Assembly: GCA_910578365.1 (NCBI GenBank)
Contig: CAJTRC010000012.1
Coordinates: 1 to 42,349 of the forward strand
Reading direction: 5' to 3'
Length of the DNA: 42,349 nt
From: an uncultured Muribaculaceae bacterium
Lineage (GTDB): Bacteria; Bacteroidota; Bacteroidia; Bacteroidales; Muribaculaceae
A model generated the notes under the pieces. It was not told the origin of the DNA. It saw only the letters and a program-made list of their open reading frames with translations, and searched no databases. Positions 26,248 through 35,385 of this stretch are shown one piece after another. How positions within the stretch are numbered: position 1 is the first letter of the stretch; each line of letters starts with the position of its first letter. Position numbers and translations under genes: made by a program.

Positions 26248-26273
26248 AGGCTGTATAATAATAAATGTAAAAT
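26242..26273 (+). repeat. 32-base repeat, copy 1 (terminal-repeat-like)
   Basis: Begins TTTTAGAGGCTGTATAATAA and continues through AATGTAAAAT. It matches 29 of 32 bases of the sequence at 42207-42238. It includes the prfC stop codon. It fills most of the 47-base gap before purL. No transposase or second end is seen here. Confidence 0.7.
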
Positions 26274-26294
26274 CACTAACCCCCTTATATATTT

Positions 26295-29200
26295 ATGGTT
26301 GTATTCTTCAAAAAAGGCAGCTCTACCGTCTATGCCGTAGGCAGCGACTGCGAGCTGACAAACGATGACGACAAGAAACTGTCGTGGTTGCTCGGCGGAG
26401 CACGCCGACTCAGCGCCAAGTCTGTGAAAGGTACATATGTGGGCCCCCGCAAGGAAATGCTCACTCCCTGGAGTACCAACGCTGTTGAAATCACACGCAA
26501 CATGGGCCTCGAAGGCATATCACGCATCGAAGAGTTCACACGCAGCGAGTCGGAAACTCCGGCGTTTGACCCCATGCTCCAGCACGTGTATCAGAACCTC
26601 GACCAGAAGGTATTCAGCACCGACCGCAAACCTGAACCTATCGTTTATATTTCCGACATCAGCGAATACAACCGCAGCGAAGGCCTCGCACTGAGCGCCG
26701 ACGAAGAGCAGTATCTGCGCGAACTCGCTGAAAAACTTGGCCGTCCGCTCACCGACAGCGAAGTTTTCGGCTTCTCGCAGGTAAACTCCGAACACTGCCG
26801 CCACAAAATATTCAACGGCACTTTCGTTATCGACGGCATAGAGAAACCATCGTCGCTCTTCGGCCTTATCAAAAAGACCTCGAAAGTGAACCCCAACGGC
26901 CTCGTATCGGCCTATAAGGATAATGTGGCCTTTGTAAAGGGTCCGAAAATTCAGCAGTTCTATCCCCAGAACCCCGACCGACCCGACTTCTTCACCGAAC
27001 GCGAAATCAACACCGTAATCTCTCTCAAGGCCGAAACCCACAACTTCCCCACCACCGTAGAACCCTTCAACGGCGCTGCTACAGGCACCGGCGGTGAAAT
27101 CCGCGACCGCCTCGGCGGCGGCAAAGCCTCGCTGCCCATAGCCGGCACAGCAGTATATATGACCGCTTATCCACGTCTGGGCGAACAGCGTCCGTGGGAG
27201 CTGATGATGAATCCGCGAGTATGGCTTTACCAGACTCCGGCCGAAATCCTCATCAAGGCCTCGAACGGCGCCAGCGACTTCGGCAACAAGTTCGGCCAGC
27301 CGCTTATCTGCGGTTCGGTACTTACTTTCGAGCATCAGGAAAACGACCGCATGTACGCCTACGACAAAGTGATAATGCTTGCCGGCGGCGTAGGCTACGC
27401 CGACCGCAAGGATGCCATCAAGGGCACCCCGACAGCAGGTCAGAAGGTGGTGCTGAGCGGTGGCGACAACTACCGCATTGGCATGGGTGGCGGCGCTGTA
27501 TCGTCGGTAGCTACCGGACAGTACGCCAGCGGCATCGAGCTCAATGCCGTACAGCGTGCCAACCCCGAAATGCAGAAGCGCGTGTCGAACGTTATCCGCG
27601 CTCTGGCCGAAAGCGAAAACAACCCAATAGTATCGATACACGACCACGGCGCAGGCGGACACCTGAACGCCCTTAGCGAACTCGTGGAAGCCACAGGCGG
27701 CGAAATCAACATCGATGCCCTGCCTGTAGGCGACCCCACCCTCTCGGCAAAGGAAATCATAGGCAACGAAAGCCAGGAACGCATGGGCATGGTGATTGAC
27801 GCCGACAAAATACCCTACGTCGAAGCCATAGCTCAGCGCGAGCGCGCCCCGCTCTATGTAGTGGGCGAAACCACCGGCGACCACCGCTTTGTATTCAACG
27901 GCAGCGACGGCAACAAACCCATCGACCTGGCCATGGACGACATGTTCGGCAACTCGCCCAAGACTGTGATGAACGATGTTACCGTAGAACGTACATACAG
28001 CAACGCCGACACCGACGAGGCCAATCTCGACCAGTACCTCACCAACGTACTCTCGCTCGAGGCTGTAGCCTGCAAAGACTGGCTCACCAACAAGGTCGAC
28101 CGCTCGGTTACAGGCAAGATTGCCCGCCAGCAATGCCAGGGCGAAATACAGCTGCCGCTGAGCGACTGCGGCGTTGTAGCCCTCGACTACCGTGGACACG
28201 CCGGCATCGCCACCTCAATCGGACACGCTCCGCAGGCCGCTCTGGCCAACCCCGCGGCCGGTTCGGTACTGGCTGTGGCCGAATCGCTCACCAATATCGT
28301 AGGCGCGGACCTCGAACAGGGCCTCAAGAGCATCAGCCTCAGCGCCAACTGGATGTGGCCTTGCAAAAATCAGGGCGAGGACGCCGCGCTATACAGCGCC
28401 GTACAGGCCTGCAGCGATTTCACCTGCGCTCTGGGCATAAACATCCCCACCGGCAAGGACTCGCTGTCCATGACCCAGAAATACGGCGACAAGGCAGTGT
28501 ATGCCCCCGGTACCGTAATCATATCGGCCGCCGGACAGGTACGCGACATCCGCCGCACAGTATCGCCTGTGGCCGTGAACCGTCCGTCGACAGTCTATTA
28601 TATCGACTTCTCAGGCAGCCCCCTGTGTCTGGGCGGCTCGGCACTCTATCAGACTCTGGGCAAGGTCGGCGCCGATGTTCCGGCAGTGGAGTCAGCCGAA
28701 TACTTCGCCAAGGCATTCAATACCGTACAGAAATTGGTGCGCGGACGTAAGCTCGCCGCTATGCACGACGTAAGCGCCGGCGGTATGATTACCGCTCTGC
28801 TCGAAATGTGCTTCGCCAATACCAAGGGCGGCCTCAAGCTCTACACCGACGGCTTTGCCATGCACGGCGAGAACGACCTGCTGAAGATACTCTTTGCCGA
28901 GAACCCCGCTCTGCTCATTCAGGTAGAGGACGCCAAGAAAGACAGCGTGGAGAAACTGCTCGACGACAGCGGCCTGCGCTACTGGCCCGTGGCCACTCCG
29001 TGCGAAGAGCGCGTAATCATGCTCACCCACGGCGAAAGCGAGCGTCTGCTCGGAATTGACTTCCTGCGCGACGTATGGTTCAAGCCCTCGTATATGCTCG
29101 ACTCGATACAGAGCGGCGAAGAATGTGCGCGCCTGCGCTTCGAGAACTACTCGCGCCAGCCGCTCAAATATGCCCTCCCCGGCGGTTTCAAGGGCTCGCT

Positions 29201-29996
29201 CGAATCGCGCGGACTCAGTTTCGACCGCAAGGAACGTAGCGGCGTACGCGCGGCAATCATTCGCGAAAAGGGCGTGAACGGCGACCGCGAGATGGCATAT
29301 TCGCTCTATCTGGCCGGCTTCGATGTCAAAGACGTACACATGACCGACCTTATGACAGGCCGCGAAACTCTCGAGGATGTGAATATGATAGTGTTCTGCG
29401 GCGGTTTCTCGAACTCCGACGTACTCGGCTCCGCCAAAGGCTGGGCCAGCGGCTTTCTGTGGAACGAAAACGCCAAACGTGCCCTCGAGAACTTCTACAA
29501 ACGCTCCGACACCCTCTCGCTGGGTATCTGCAACGGCTGCCAGCTGATGATTGAACTGGGCCTGCTGGGCTATGGCGAAGGACGCGGCGTGAAGATGGAA
29601 CACAACATATCGCATAAGTTCGAATCGCAGTTCGTGAGTGTCGCCATACCCCAAAACAATTCGGTGATGCTCGGCTCGCTGTCCGGAGTCAAGACCGGTA
29701 TCTGGGTGGCCCACGGCGAAGGACGCTTTATGCTCCCCGCCAACATGAAGGAATATAACGTGGTAGCCCGATACAACTACAAGGAATATCCCGGCAACCC
29801 CAACGGCTCGAAAGCCGCTGTGGCCGGCCTGGTAAGCGACGACGGCCGTCACCTGGCCATGATGCCGCACCTCGAACGCGCCATATTCCCCTGGCAGTGT
29901 GCCTATTATCCGCGCGCTCGACGCAACGACGACGTAACCGTGTGGATTGACGCCTTCGTGAACGCACGCAACTGGATTGAGCAACACAAAAAATAA
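26295..29996 (+). CDS. purL: Phosphoribosylformylglycinamidine synthase (single-chain)
   Basis: Fourth step of de novo purine synthesis: FGAR plus glutamine and ATP to FGAM. The 1233-residue protein is the large single-chain type. It has an N-terminal PurS-like part, the linker and two AIR-synthase-like halves (SEHCRHKIF, KAETHNFPTTVEPFNGAATGTGGEIRD starting near residue 167, and IHDHGAGGHLNALSE). The C-terminal class I glutaminase has its nucleophile Cys1079 in LGICNGCQ and HGEGR further on. It is slightly shorter than the E. coli enzyme (1295). ATG at 26295 is the only sensible start; the 47-base leader is mostly the repeat, and no consensus promoter is visible. A hairpin separates it from the PurF-like gene. 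Confidence 0.96.
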   Translation: MVVFFKKGSSTVYAVGSDCELTNDDDKKLSWLLGGARRLSAKSVKGTYVGPRKEMLTPWSTNAVEITRNMGLEGISRIEEFTRSESETPAFDPMLQHVYQNLDQKVFSTDRKPEPIVYISDISEYNRSEGLALSADEEQYLRELAEKLGRPLTDSEVFGFSQVNSEHCRHKIFNGTFVIDGIEKPSSLFGLIKKTSKVNPNGLVSAYKDNVAFVKGPKIQQFYPQNPDRPDFFTEREINTVISLKAETHNFPTTVEPFNGAATGTGGEIRDRLGGGKASLPIAGTAVYMTAYPRLGEQRPWELMMNPRVWLYQTPAEILIKASNGASDFGNKFGQPLICGSVLTFEHQENDRMYAYDKVIMLAGGVGYADRKDAIKGTPTAGQKVVLSGGDNYRIGMGGGAVSSVATGQYASGIELNAVQRANPEMQKRVSNVIRALAESENNPIVSIHDHGAGGHLNALSELVEATGGEINIDALPVGDPTLSAKEIIGNESQERMGMVIDADKIPYVEAIAQRERAPLYVVGETTGDHRFVFNGSDGNKPIDLAMDDMFGNSPKTVMNDVTVERTYSNADTDEANLDQYLTNVLSLEAVACKDWLTNKVDRSVTGKIARQQCQGEIQLPLSDCGVVALDYRGHAGIATSIGHAPQAALANPAAGSVLAVAESLTNIVGADLEQGLKSISLSANWMWPCKNQGEDAALYSAVQACSDFTCALGINIPTGKDSLSMTQKYGDKAVYAPGTVIISAAGQVRDIRRTVSPVAVNRPSTVYYIDFSGSPLCLGGSALYQTLGKVGADVPAVESAEYFAKAFNTVQKLVRGRKLAAMHDVSAGGMITALLEMCFANTKGGLKLYTDGFAMHGENDLLKILFAENPALLIQVEDAKKDSVEKLLDDSGLRYWPVATPCEERVIMLTHGESERLLGIDFLRDVWFKPSYMLDSIQSGEECARLRFENYSRQPLKYALPGGFKGSLESRGLSFDRKERSGVRAAIIREKGVNGDREMAYSLYLAGFDVKDVHMTDLMTGRETLEDVNMIVFCGGFSNSDVLGSAKGWASGFLWNENAKRALENFYKRSDTLSLGICNGCQLMIELGLLGYGEGRGVKMEHNISHKFESQFVSVAIPQNNSVMLGSLSGVKTGIWVAHGEGRFMLPANMKEYNVVARYNYKEYPGNPNGSKAAVAGLVSDDGRHLAMMPHLERAIFPWQCAYYPRARRNDDVTVWIDAFVNARNWIEQHKK

Positions 29997-30011
29997 AAGA
30001 ATACAACCCCG

Positions 30012-30054
30012 AACCGTTATCGGCAAAGAAAAAATGTGCCGGTAACGGTTTTCA
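30012..30054 (+). terminator. Hairpin between purL and the PurF-like gene
   Basis: A 14-bp stem with one G-T pair (30012-30025 with 30037-30050) is followed by a short TTTTC run. It lies 15 bases after the purL stop and 26 bases before the next start. No promoter follows, so it probably acts as a partial terminator or RNA-processing barrier within the operon. Confidence 0.6.
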
Positions 30055-30075
30055 AATTCAAAGGTAAAAGAACTT

Positions 30076-31527
30076 ATGGGAGGTTTTTATGGAGTAGCTG
30101 CCCGACGCAGTTGCGTTGACGAAGTCTTCTACGGCACCGACTACAACTCGCATCTGGGCACACGCCGCGCCGGCATGGCCTTTATCGATGCTGACGGATG
30201 TTTCACCCGTCAGATTCATAGTCTGGAAAACAATTATTTCCGTACGAAATTCGAGGACGATCTCAAGGATTTCCACGGCAACACAGGCATAGGCGTGATT
30301 TCTGATACCGACGCCCAGCCTATTATCATAAACTGTCATCTGGGCAAATTCGCACTGGTGACAGTAGCCAAAATCAACAATACAAACGAGATTGAACAGC
30401 GCCTGCTCAAACGCGGCATACACTTCTGCGAACACGGTACTGCAGCTCTCAATCCCACCGAACTGGTAGGCGCGCTGATAAGCGAAGGCGCCACCTATGT
30501 CGACGGAATCGAAAACGTGTATCGCAACGTAAAAGGCTCATGCTCAATGCTGCTGCTCACCCCTGACGGCATTATAGCCGCACGCGATGCCCTGGGACGA
30601 ACCCCGGTGTTGCTGGCGCGCAAAGGCGACGCCATGGCTGTGAGCAGCGAGTCATGCGCATTCCCCAACCTCGGCTACCACTACGAGCGCGACCTCGGCC
30701 CCGGCGAAGTGGTACTGATAAAAGCCGACAGCGAGGAAGTGCTGCGCAAACCCGGCGAACACCAGCAGGTATGTGCCTTCCTGTGGACATACTACGGCTA
30801 TCCGCCCTGCGACTACGAGGGACGCAACGTCGACGCAATGCGCTACGACACCGGCCTGGAAATGGGTCGCGACGACAAGACCGACATCGACTTTGTAGCG
30901 CCCATACCCGACTCCGGCACCTGTATGGCACTTGGCTACGCCGCCGGCATAGGCAAGCCATTCAAGCGCGGTATAGTAAAATATACCCCCACCTGGCCCC
31001 GCAGCTTCACCCCCGGCACACAGAGCCGGCGCGAGCTGGTGGCCAAGATGAAACTGATACCCAACCCCTCGCTAATCAAAGGCAACAAGGTGATGTTCTG
31101 CGACGACTCCATAGTGCGCGGCACCCAGTTGCGCGACAATGTGTCGGACCTGCGCGAAGCCGGAGCCAAAGAAGTGCATATACGCATCAGTTGCCCGCCG
31201 CTGATATATCCATGCCGATTCATTAACTTCACCTCGTCGAAGTCGCCCATGGAACTGATAGCACGCCGCGTGATAGCTCGTCTTGAAGGCCATGACCCCG
31301 CAGACCCCGCAACTGCCGACTGGGAACCGTCGGCCGAGCTACTGCAACGCTACGCCACCACAGGAACCCCTGAATACAAAGCACTTGTAGAAGAAATTCG
31401 CAAAGAGCTTAAACTCGATAGCCTGCAATTCGCGCCCATCGAAACAGTGGTGCGATCCATAGGTCTGCCTAAGTGCCGTATCTGCACCCATTGTTTCGAC
31501 GGTTCGAGCTATGATTACAATGTTTAA
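30076..31527 (+). CDS. PurF-like protein lacking glutaminase residues
   Basis: A 483-residue homologue of amidophosphoribosyltransferase. The phosphoribosyltransferase half is well kept: DDSIVRGT at 343-350 (PRPP loop), SRRELVAKMKLIPNPSLIKG before it, and likely Fe-S cysteines 233, 380, 470 and 473. The N-terminal Ntn domain is not. The start reads MGGFYGV where PurF has MCGIVGI, so the Cys nucleophile is Gly. The HxRYxTxG stretch is missing after GNTGIG (68-73), and the AHNGNLTN oxyanion-hole motif is replaced by a KINNTNE segment. It therefore cannot hydrolyse glutamine as PurF does. It may use ammonia, pair with another glutaminase, or have a regulatory role; a normal purF may lie elsewhere. 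Located 79 bases after purL. Confidence 0.85.
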   Translation: MGGFYGVAARRSCVDEVFYGTDYNSHLGTRRAGMAFIDADGCFTRQIHSLENNYFRTKFEDDLKDFHGNTGIGVISDTDAQPIIINCHLGKFALVTVAKINNTNEIEQRLLKRGIHFCEHGTAALNPTELVGALISEGATYVDGIENVYRNVKGSCSMLLLTPDGIIAARDALGRTPVLLARKGDAMAVSSESCAFPNLGYHYERDLGPGEVVLIKADSEEVLRKPGEHQQVCAFLWTYYGYPPCDYEGRNVDAMRYDTGLEMGRDDKTDIDFVAPIPDSGTCMALGYAAGIGKPFKRGIVKYTPTWPRSFTPGTQSRRELVAKMKLIPNPSLIKGNKVMFCDDSIVRGTQLRDNVSDLREAGAKEVHIRISCPPLIYPCRFINFTSSKSPMELIARRVIARLEGHDPADPATADWEPSAELLQRYATTGTPEYKALVEEIRKELKLDSLQFAPIETVVRSIGLPKCRICTHCFDGSSYDYNV

Positions 31528-31558
31528 CATCTCAATCAGGCATTTAGAACTTAAAAAT

Positions 31559-31589
31559 TTTGAATAAAGCCATCATTTTCGTAAATTTG
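31559..31589 (+). promoter_or_regulatory. Promoter of etfB-etfA-acyl-CoA dehydrogenase operon
   Basis: TTTG (31559-31562), a 19-base spacer and TAAATTTG (31582-31589) match the Bacteroidetes consensus perfectly. Transcription should begin near 31595. Confidence 0.8.
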
Positions 31590-31600
31590 CAGCCTTAAAT

Positions 31601-31637
31601 GCATCACAGGCGCTTAAAACAAGCGCCTTGTGGTGTG
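31601..31637 (+). promoter_or_regulatory. 5' leader hairpin of the etf operon
   Basis: AGGCGCTT (31608-31615) pairs with AAGCGCCT (31621-31628) around an AAAAC loop, and CACA-type pairs past one bulge extend it to about 15 bp. It begins within a few bases of the predicted transcript start and is not followed by a T run, so it is more likely a stabilising or regulatory leader structure than a terminator. Confidence 0.55.
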
Positions 31638-31677
31638 CATATCGATTTGAATTAACTAATCATTAAATAGATTCGAC

Positions 31678-32550
31678 ATGAGTTTAAACATCATTGTGCT
31701 TGCCAAGCAGGTGCCCGACACCCGCAACGTAGGCAAAGATGCGATGAAGGAAGACGGCACCATCAACCGCGCCGTCCTTCCGGCTATCTTTAACCCTGAA
31801 GACCTTAACGCTCTCGAGCAGGCACTGCGCCTGAAAGACGCCAACCCCGACTCGACCGTAACACTCCTTACCATGGGACTTCCGCGCGCAGCCGAGATTA
31901 TCCGCGAGGCTATCTACCGCGGCGCCGACACAGGCATAGTTCTCACCGACCGCGTACTTGGTGGAGCCGACACCCTTGCCACCAGCTACTCGCTGGCTCA
32001 GGCCGTAAAGAAAATCAGCAACTACGACATAATACTCGGCGGTCGCCAGGCCATCGACGGCGACACCGCTCAGGTAGGACCCCAGATTGCCGAAAAGCTT
32101 GGTCTGCCTCAGGTAACCTACGCCGAAGAAATTCTCGACCTTGCCGACGGACACGTAACCGTAAAGCGCCGCTTGGAAAACGGCGTCGAAACCGTCAAGG
32201 CACCCCTCCCCTGCGTAGTGACTGTAAACGGCTCGGCAGCAGAATGCCGTCCCCGCAACGCAAAACGTCTGATGAAATACAAATATGCAGTTTCACCCAG
32301 CGAAGTAGCAAAGCTCTCCGACGAGCAGAAAGCCTTTGTCGAAGCACGTCCCTATTTGCAACTTAAAGAATGGGGTGCCGCATTTGTAGAAGCAGACCCC
32401 GAACAGGTAGGCATGCCCGGCTCGCCCACAAAGGTGAAAAACGTTGAAAACGTTGTGTTCACCGCCAAAGAAAGCTTGCGTCTGGAAAACAACGACGAGC
32501 AGATCGAGAACCTCATCAAAGAACTCATCACAAACCACACCATAGGCTAA
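31678..32550 (+). CDS. etfB: Electron transfer flavoprotein subunit beta
   Basis: Beta subunit of the electron transfer flavoprotein, which shuttles electrons from acyl-CoA dehydrogenases. The 290 residues start with the typical NIIVLAKQVPDTRNV and contain the ETF-beta stretches RGADTGIVLTDR, ILGGRQAIDGDTAQVGPQIA and RLENGVETVKAPLPCVVTV. It is the first gene of a three-gene unit with etfA five bases downstream and an acyl-CoA dehydrogenase. Whether the complex carries out simple transfer or flavin-based bifurcation cannot be decided from reading alone. Confidence 0.95.
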   Translation: MSLNIIVLAKQVPDTRNVGKDAMKEDGTINRAVLPAIFNPEDLNALEQALRLKDANPDSTVTLLTMGLPRAAEIIREAIYRGADTGIVLTDRVLGGADTLATSYSLAQAVKKISNYDIILGGRQAIDGDTAQVGPQIAEKLGLPQVTYAEEILDLADGHVTVKRRLENGVETVKAPLPCVVTVNGSAAECRPRNAKRLMKYKYAVSPSEVAKLSDEQKAFVEARPYLQLKEWGAAFVEADPEQVGMPGSPTKVKNVENVVFTAKESLRLENNDEQIENLIKELITNHTIG

Positions 32551-32555
32551 ACACA

Positions 32556-33587
32556 ATGGCAGCAGACAACAACAATCTCATAGTATATTGCGAATTCGAC
32601 GAAGGCAAGATTGCCGATGTGAGCCTTGAACTCCTCACAAAGGGACGCCAGCTCGCCGATACCTTAGGAGTAAAACTCGAAGCACTGGTTATAGGCGACA
32701 AACTCGACGGCGTGGAAAATCAGATTTTTCCCTTCGGCGCCGACGTTGTTTACAAAGTGGCCGACAAACGCCTCTTCCCCTATACATCCAACCCACATGC
32801 AGCCATACTGATTAACCTCTTCAAGGAAATCAAGCCACAAATCTGCCTGATGGGAGCCACATGCATCGGTCGTGACCTCGGCCCCCGTGTATCTTCGGCT
32901 CTCCACAGCGGTCTGACCGCCGACTGCACTCAGCTCGAAATCGGCAACCACACCGACCCCAAGAGCGGCAAGGAATACCAGAACCTCCTCTACCAGATTC
33001 GTCCGGCATTCGGCGGCAACATCGTGGCAACCATCGTGAACCCCGAATGTCGCCCCCAGATGGCAACTGTGCGCGAAGGTGTGATGAAAAAAGAAGTATT
33101 CAACCCCGACCACAAAGGCCAGGTGGTAGAACTCGACGCCAAGAAGTATGTGTCCGACACCGACTTCGCCGTTGAAATCATCGACCGCCACATCGAAAAA
33201 TCTAAAGTAAACATCAAGAACTCGCCCATCATCGTTGCCGGCGGCTATGGCGTAGGCAGCAAGGAAAACTTCCAGCTGCTCTTCGATCTTGCCAACACCC
33301 TCGGTGCCGAAGTAGGTGCATCGCGCGCCGCTGTCGACGCCGGCTTCATAGAGCATGACCGCCAGATTGGCCAGACCGGTGTGACTGTACGCCCCAAGCT
33401 CTACATTGCCTGTGGCATCTCCGGTCAGATTCAGCACATTGCCGGCATGCAGGAGAGTTCGATTATCATTTCGGTTAACAACGACCCAGATGCCCCCATC
33501 AACACCATCGCCGACTATGTAATCACCGGCGACATTGAGGAAGTTGTGCCCAAACTCATTAAGTATTACAAGAAAAACTCCAAGTAA
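32556..33587 (+). CDS. etfA: Electron transfer flavoprotein subunit alpha
   Basis: Alpha subunit of ETF, 343 residues. The C-terminal FAD-binding domain is intact: GGYGVGSKENFQLLFDLA, GASRAAVDAGF, RQIGQTGVTVRPKLYIACG, SGQIQHIAGMQ and NNDPDAPINTIADYVITGD, the standard ETF-alpha signature. The N-terminal domain pairs with EtfB. It is five bases after etfB and 14 bases before the acyl-CoA dehydrogenase, in one operon. Confidence 0.96.
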   Translation: MAADNNNLIVYCEFDEGKIADVSLELLTKGRQLADTLGVKLEALVIGDKLDGVENQIFPFGADVVYKVADKRLFPYTSNPHAAILINLFKEIKPQICLMGATCIGRDLGPRVSSALHSGLTADCTQLEIGNHTDPKSGKEYQNLLYQIRPAFGGNIVATIVNPECRPQMATVREGVMKKEVFNPDHKGQVVELDAKKYVSDTDFAVEIIDRHIEKSKVNIKNSPIIVAGGYGVGSKENFQLLFDLANTLGAEVGASRAAVDAGFIEHDRQIGQTGVTVRPKLYIACGISGQIQHIAGMQESSIIISVNNDPDAPINTIADYVITGDIEEVVPKLIKYYKKNSK

Positions 33588-33601
33588 TTCCGCCCAAAGT
33601 C

Positions 33602-35305
33602 ATGGCTAATTTTTATACCGACAATCCCGATCTGAAACACCACCTGAGCCACCCGCTCATGGAAAAGATTGTGGCTCTGAAAGAACGCAACTACACCCAG
33701 GCCAACGAATTCGACTATGCTCCCCAGAACTTTGAGGACGCCATGGACAACTACGACAAAGTACTTGAAGTAGTGGGTGAAATCTGCGGCACAACCATTG
33801 CCGAGAACGCCGAGGACGTCGACCACCAGGGTCCGCGAGTTGAAAACAACCGCGTGATTTATGCCGACGGCACCCAGCGCAACCTCGATGCATGCCGCAA
33901 AGCCGGTCTGATGGGCATGGCTATGCCCCGCCGCTTCGGAGGTCTGAACTTCCCCATTACCCCCTACATCATGGCCGCCGACATTGTAAGCCGTGCCGAC
34001 ACCGGTTTCGAAAACCTCTGGGGTTTGCAGGACTGCGCCGAAACTCTCTATGAATTCGGCAACGACGACCAGCGCGAACGCTACATCCCCCGCGTGTGTG
34101 CAGGCGAAACCATGAGTATGGACCTCACCGAGCCCGATGCCGGCTCCGACCTGCAGTCGGTAATGCTCCGCGCTACCGAACAGCCCGACGGCACCTGGGT
34201 ACTCAACGGTGTTAAACGCTTCATCACCAACGGCGACAGCGACATTCACCTTGTTCTGGCCCGTTCGGAAGAAGGCACACGCGACGGTCGCGGCCTGTCG
34301 ATGTTCATCTACGACAAGCGCAACGGCGGTGTTGATGTTCGCCGCATCGAAAACAAAATGGGTATCAAAGGCTCGCCCACTTGCGAACTCACCTACAAAA
34401 ACGCCAAAGCCGAACTCTGCGGCAACCGCCGTATGGGTCTTATCAAATATGTGATGGCTCTGATGAATGGTGCCCGCCTGGGCATCGCCGCACAGAGTGT
34501 GGGCGTAAGCGAAATCGCCTACCGCGAAGCACTTGCATACGCCAAGGAACGCCGCCAGTTCGGCAAATCCATCATAGAGTTCCCGGCAGTAAGCGAAATG
34601 CTGGCTGTAATGAAAGCCAAGCTCGACGCATCACGCACTCTCCTCTATGAATGCGCCCGCTACGTGGACATGTACAAGGTTTACGAAGACATTCTCCGCG
34701 AACGCAGCCTCAATCCCGAGGAGCGTGCCGAAATGAAGCACTACAGCAAGCTCGCCGACGCCCTCACCCCGCTGGCAAAAGGCCTTTCGAGCGAATACTG
34801 CAACCAGAACGCATACGACTGCATACAGATTCACGGCGGTTCCGGCTTCATGAAGGACTATGCCTGCGAACGCATCTACCGCGACGCCCGCATCACCTCT
34901 ATCTACGAAGGTACCACCCAATTGCAGGTTGTAGCAGCTATACGCCACGTCACCACCGGCACTTACAAGACTCTTATCGAGAACTATGCCGCCCGTGAAG
35001 TTAAACCTGAACTGCAGGCTGTGAAAGACCGTCTGGTAAAGATGACTCAAATGTATGTCACCGCTGTAGAAAAGGTTACCACTACAAACGATTCGGCATA
35101 CTCCGACTTCATGGCACGTCGCCTTGTGGAAATGGCCGGCGATATTGTTATGTGCTATCTGCTGCTCGACGACGCCAACCGCAACGACAGCTTCACCGCT
35201 TCGCTACATGTGTATGCAAACCTTGTCGAAGCCGAAATCTGCAAGCATGCCGACTTCATCGCCAAGGTTACTCCCGCCGAAATGGAGTACTACAAAAAAG
35301 CTTAA
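33602..35305 (+). CDS. Acyl-CoA dehydrogenase
   Basis: A 567-residue FAD enzyme oxidising an acyl-CoA to the 2-enoyl-CoA and handing electrons to the adjacent ETF, or running in reverse. The flavin-binding DLTEPDAGSDLQSV and KRFITNGD segments, the RRQFGKSIIEFPAV helix, IQIHGGSGFMKDYACERIYRDARI and the catalytic base Glu436 in IYEGTTQLQ are all present. About 120 extra residues at the C-terminus go beyond the classical 380-residue enzyme, as in the longer acyl-CoA dehydrogenases with a C-terminal helical domain. The acyl chain used is unknown. Last gene of the etf operon, ended by a strong terminator. Confidence 0.93.
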   Translation: MANFYTDNPDLKHHLSHPLMEKIVALKERNYTQANEFDYAPQNFEDAMDNYDKVLEVVGEICGTTIAENAEDVDHQGPRVENNRVIYADGTQRNLDACRKAGLMGMAMPRRFGGLNFPITPYIMAADIVSRADTGFENLWGLQDCAETLYEFGNDDQRERYIPRVCAGETMSMDLTEPDAGSDLQSVMLRATEQPDGTWVLNGVKRFITNGDSDIHLVLARSEEGTRDGRGLSMFIYDKRNGGVDVRRIENKMGIKGSPTCELTYKNAKAELCGNRRMGLIKYVMALMNGARLGIAAQSVGVSEIAYREALAYAKERRQFGKSIIEFPAVSEMLAVMKAKLDASRTLLYECARYVDMYKVYEDILRERSLNPEERAEMKHYSKLADALTPLAKGLSSEYCNQNAYDCIQIHGGSGFMKDYACERIYRDARITSIYEGTTQLQVVAAIRHVTTGTYKTLIENYAAREVKPELQAVKDRLVKMTQMYVTAVEKVTTTNDSAYSDFMARRLVEMAGDIVMCYLLLDDANRNDSFTASLHVYANLVEAEICKHADFIAKVTPAEMEYYKKA

Positions 35306-35322
35306 TTGATTATCCTACCATA

Positions 35323-35376
35323 TAAGCGCCGTGGCTGTCGGTAATGACTGCCACGGCGCTTACTTTAAATTTTTCT
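35323..35376 (+). terminator. Terminator of the etf operon
   Basis: A perfect 13-bp stem (TAAGCGCCGTGGC at 35323-35335 with its complement at 35350-35362) and 14-base loop are followed by a T-rich tract (35364-35376). Confidence 0.88.
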
Positions 35377-35385
35377 CTTAAAAAA

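Noticed and set aside
26248..26294. Purine riboswitch ahead of purL
   Set aside because: The gap is only 47 bases, mostly the repeat copy, and is too short and unlike any known purine aptamer.
26520..28199. Long open frame antisense to purL (559 codons), and a similar one at 28692-30026
   Set aside because: Both lie wholly or almost wholly opposite purL, whose motifs are continuous. The antisense products are low-complexity Val/Ala/Gly/His-rich with no recognisable domain.
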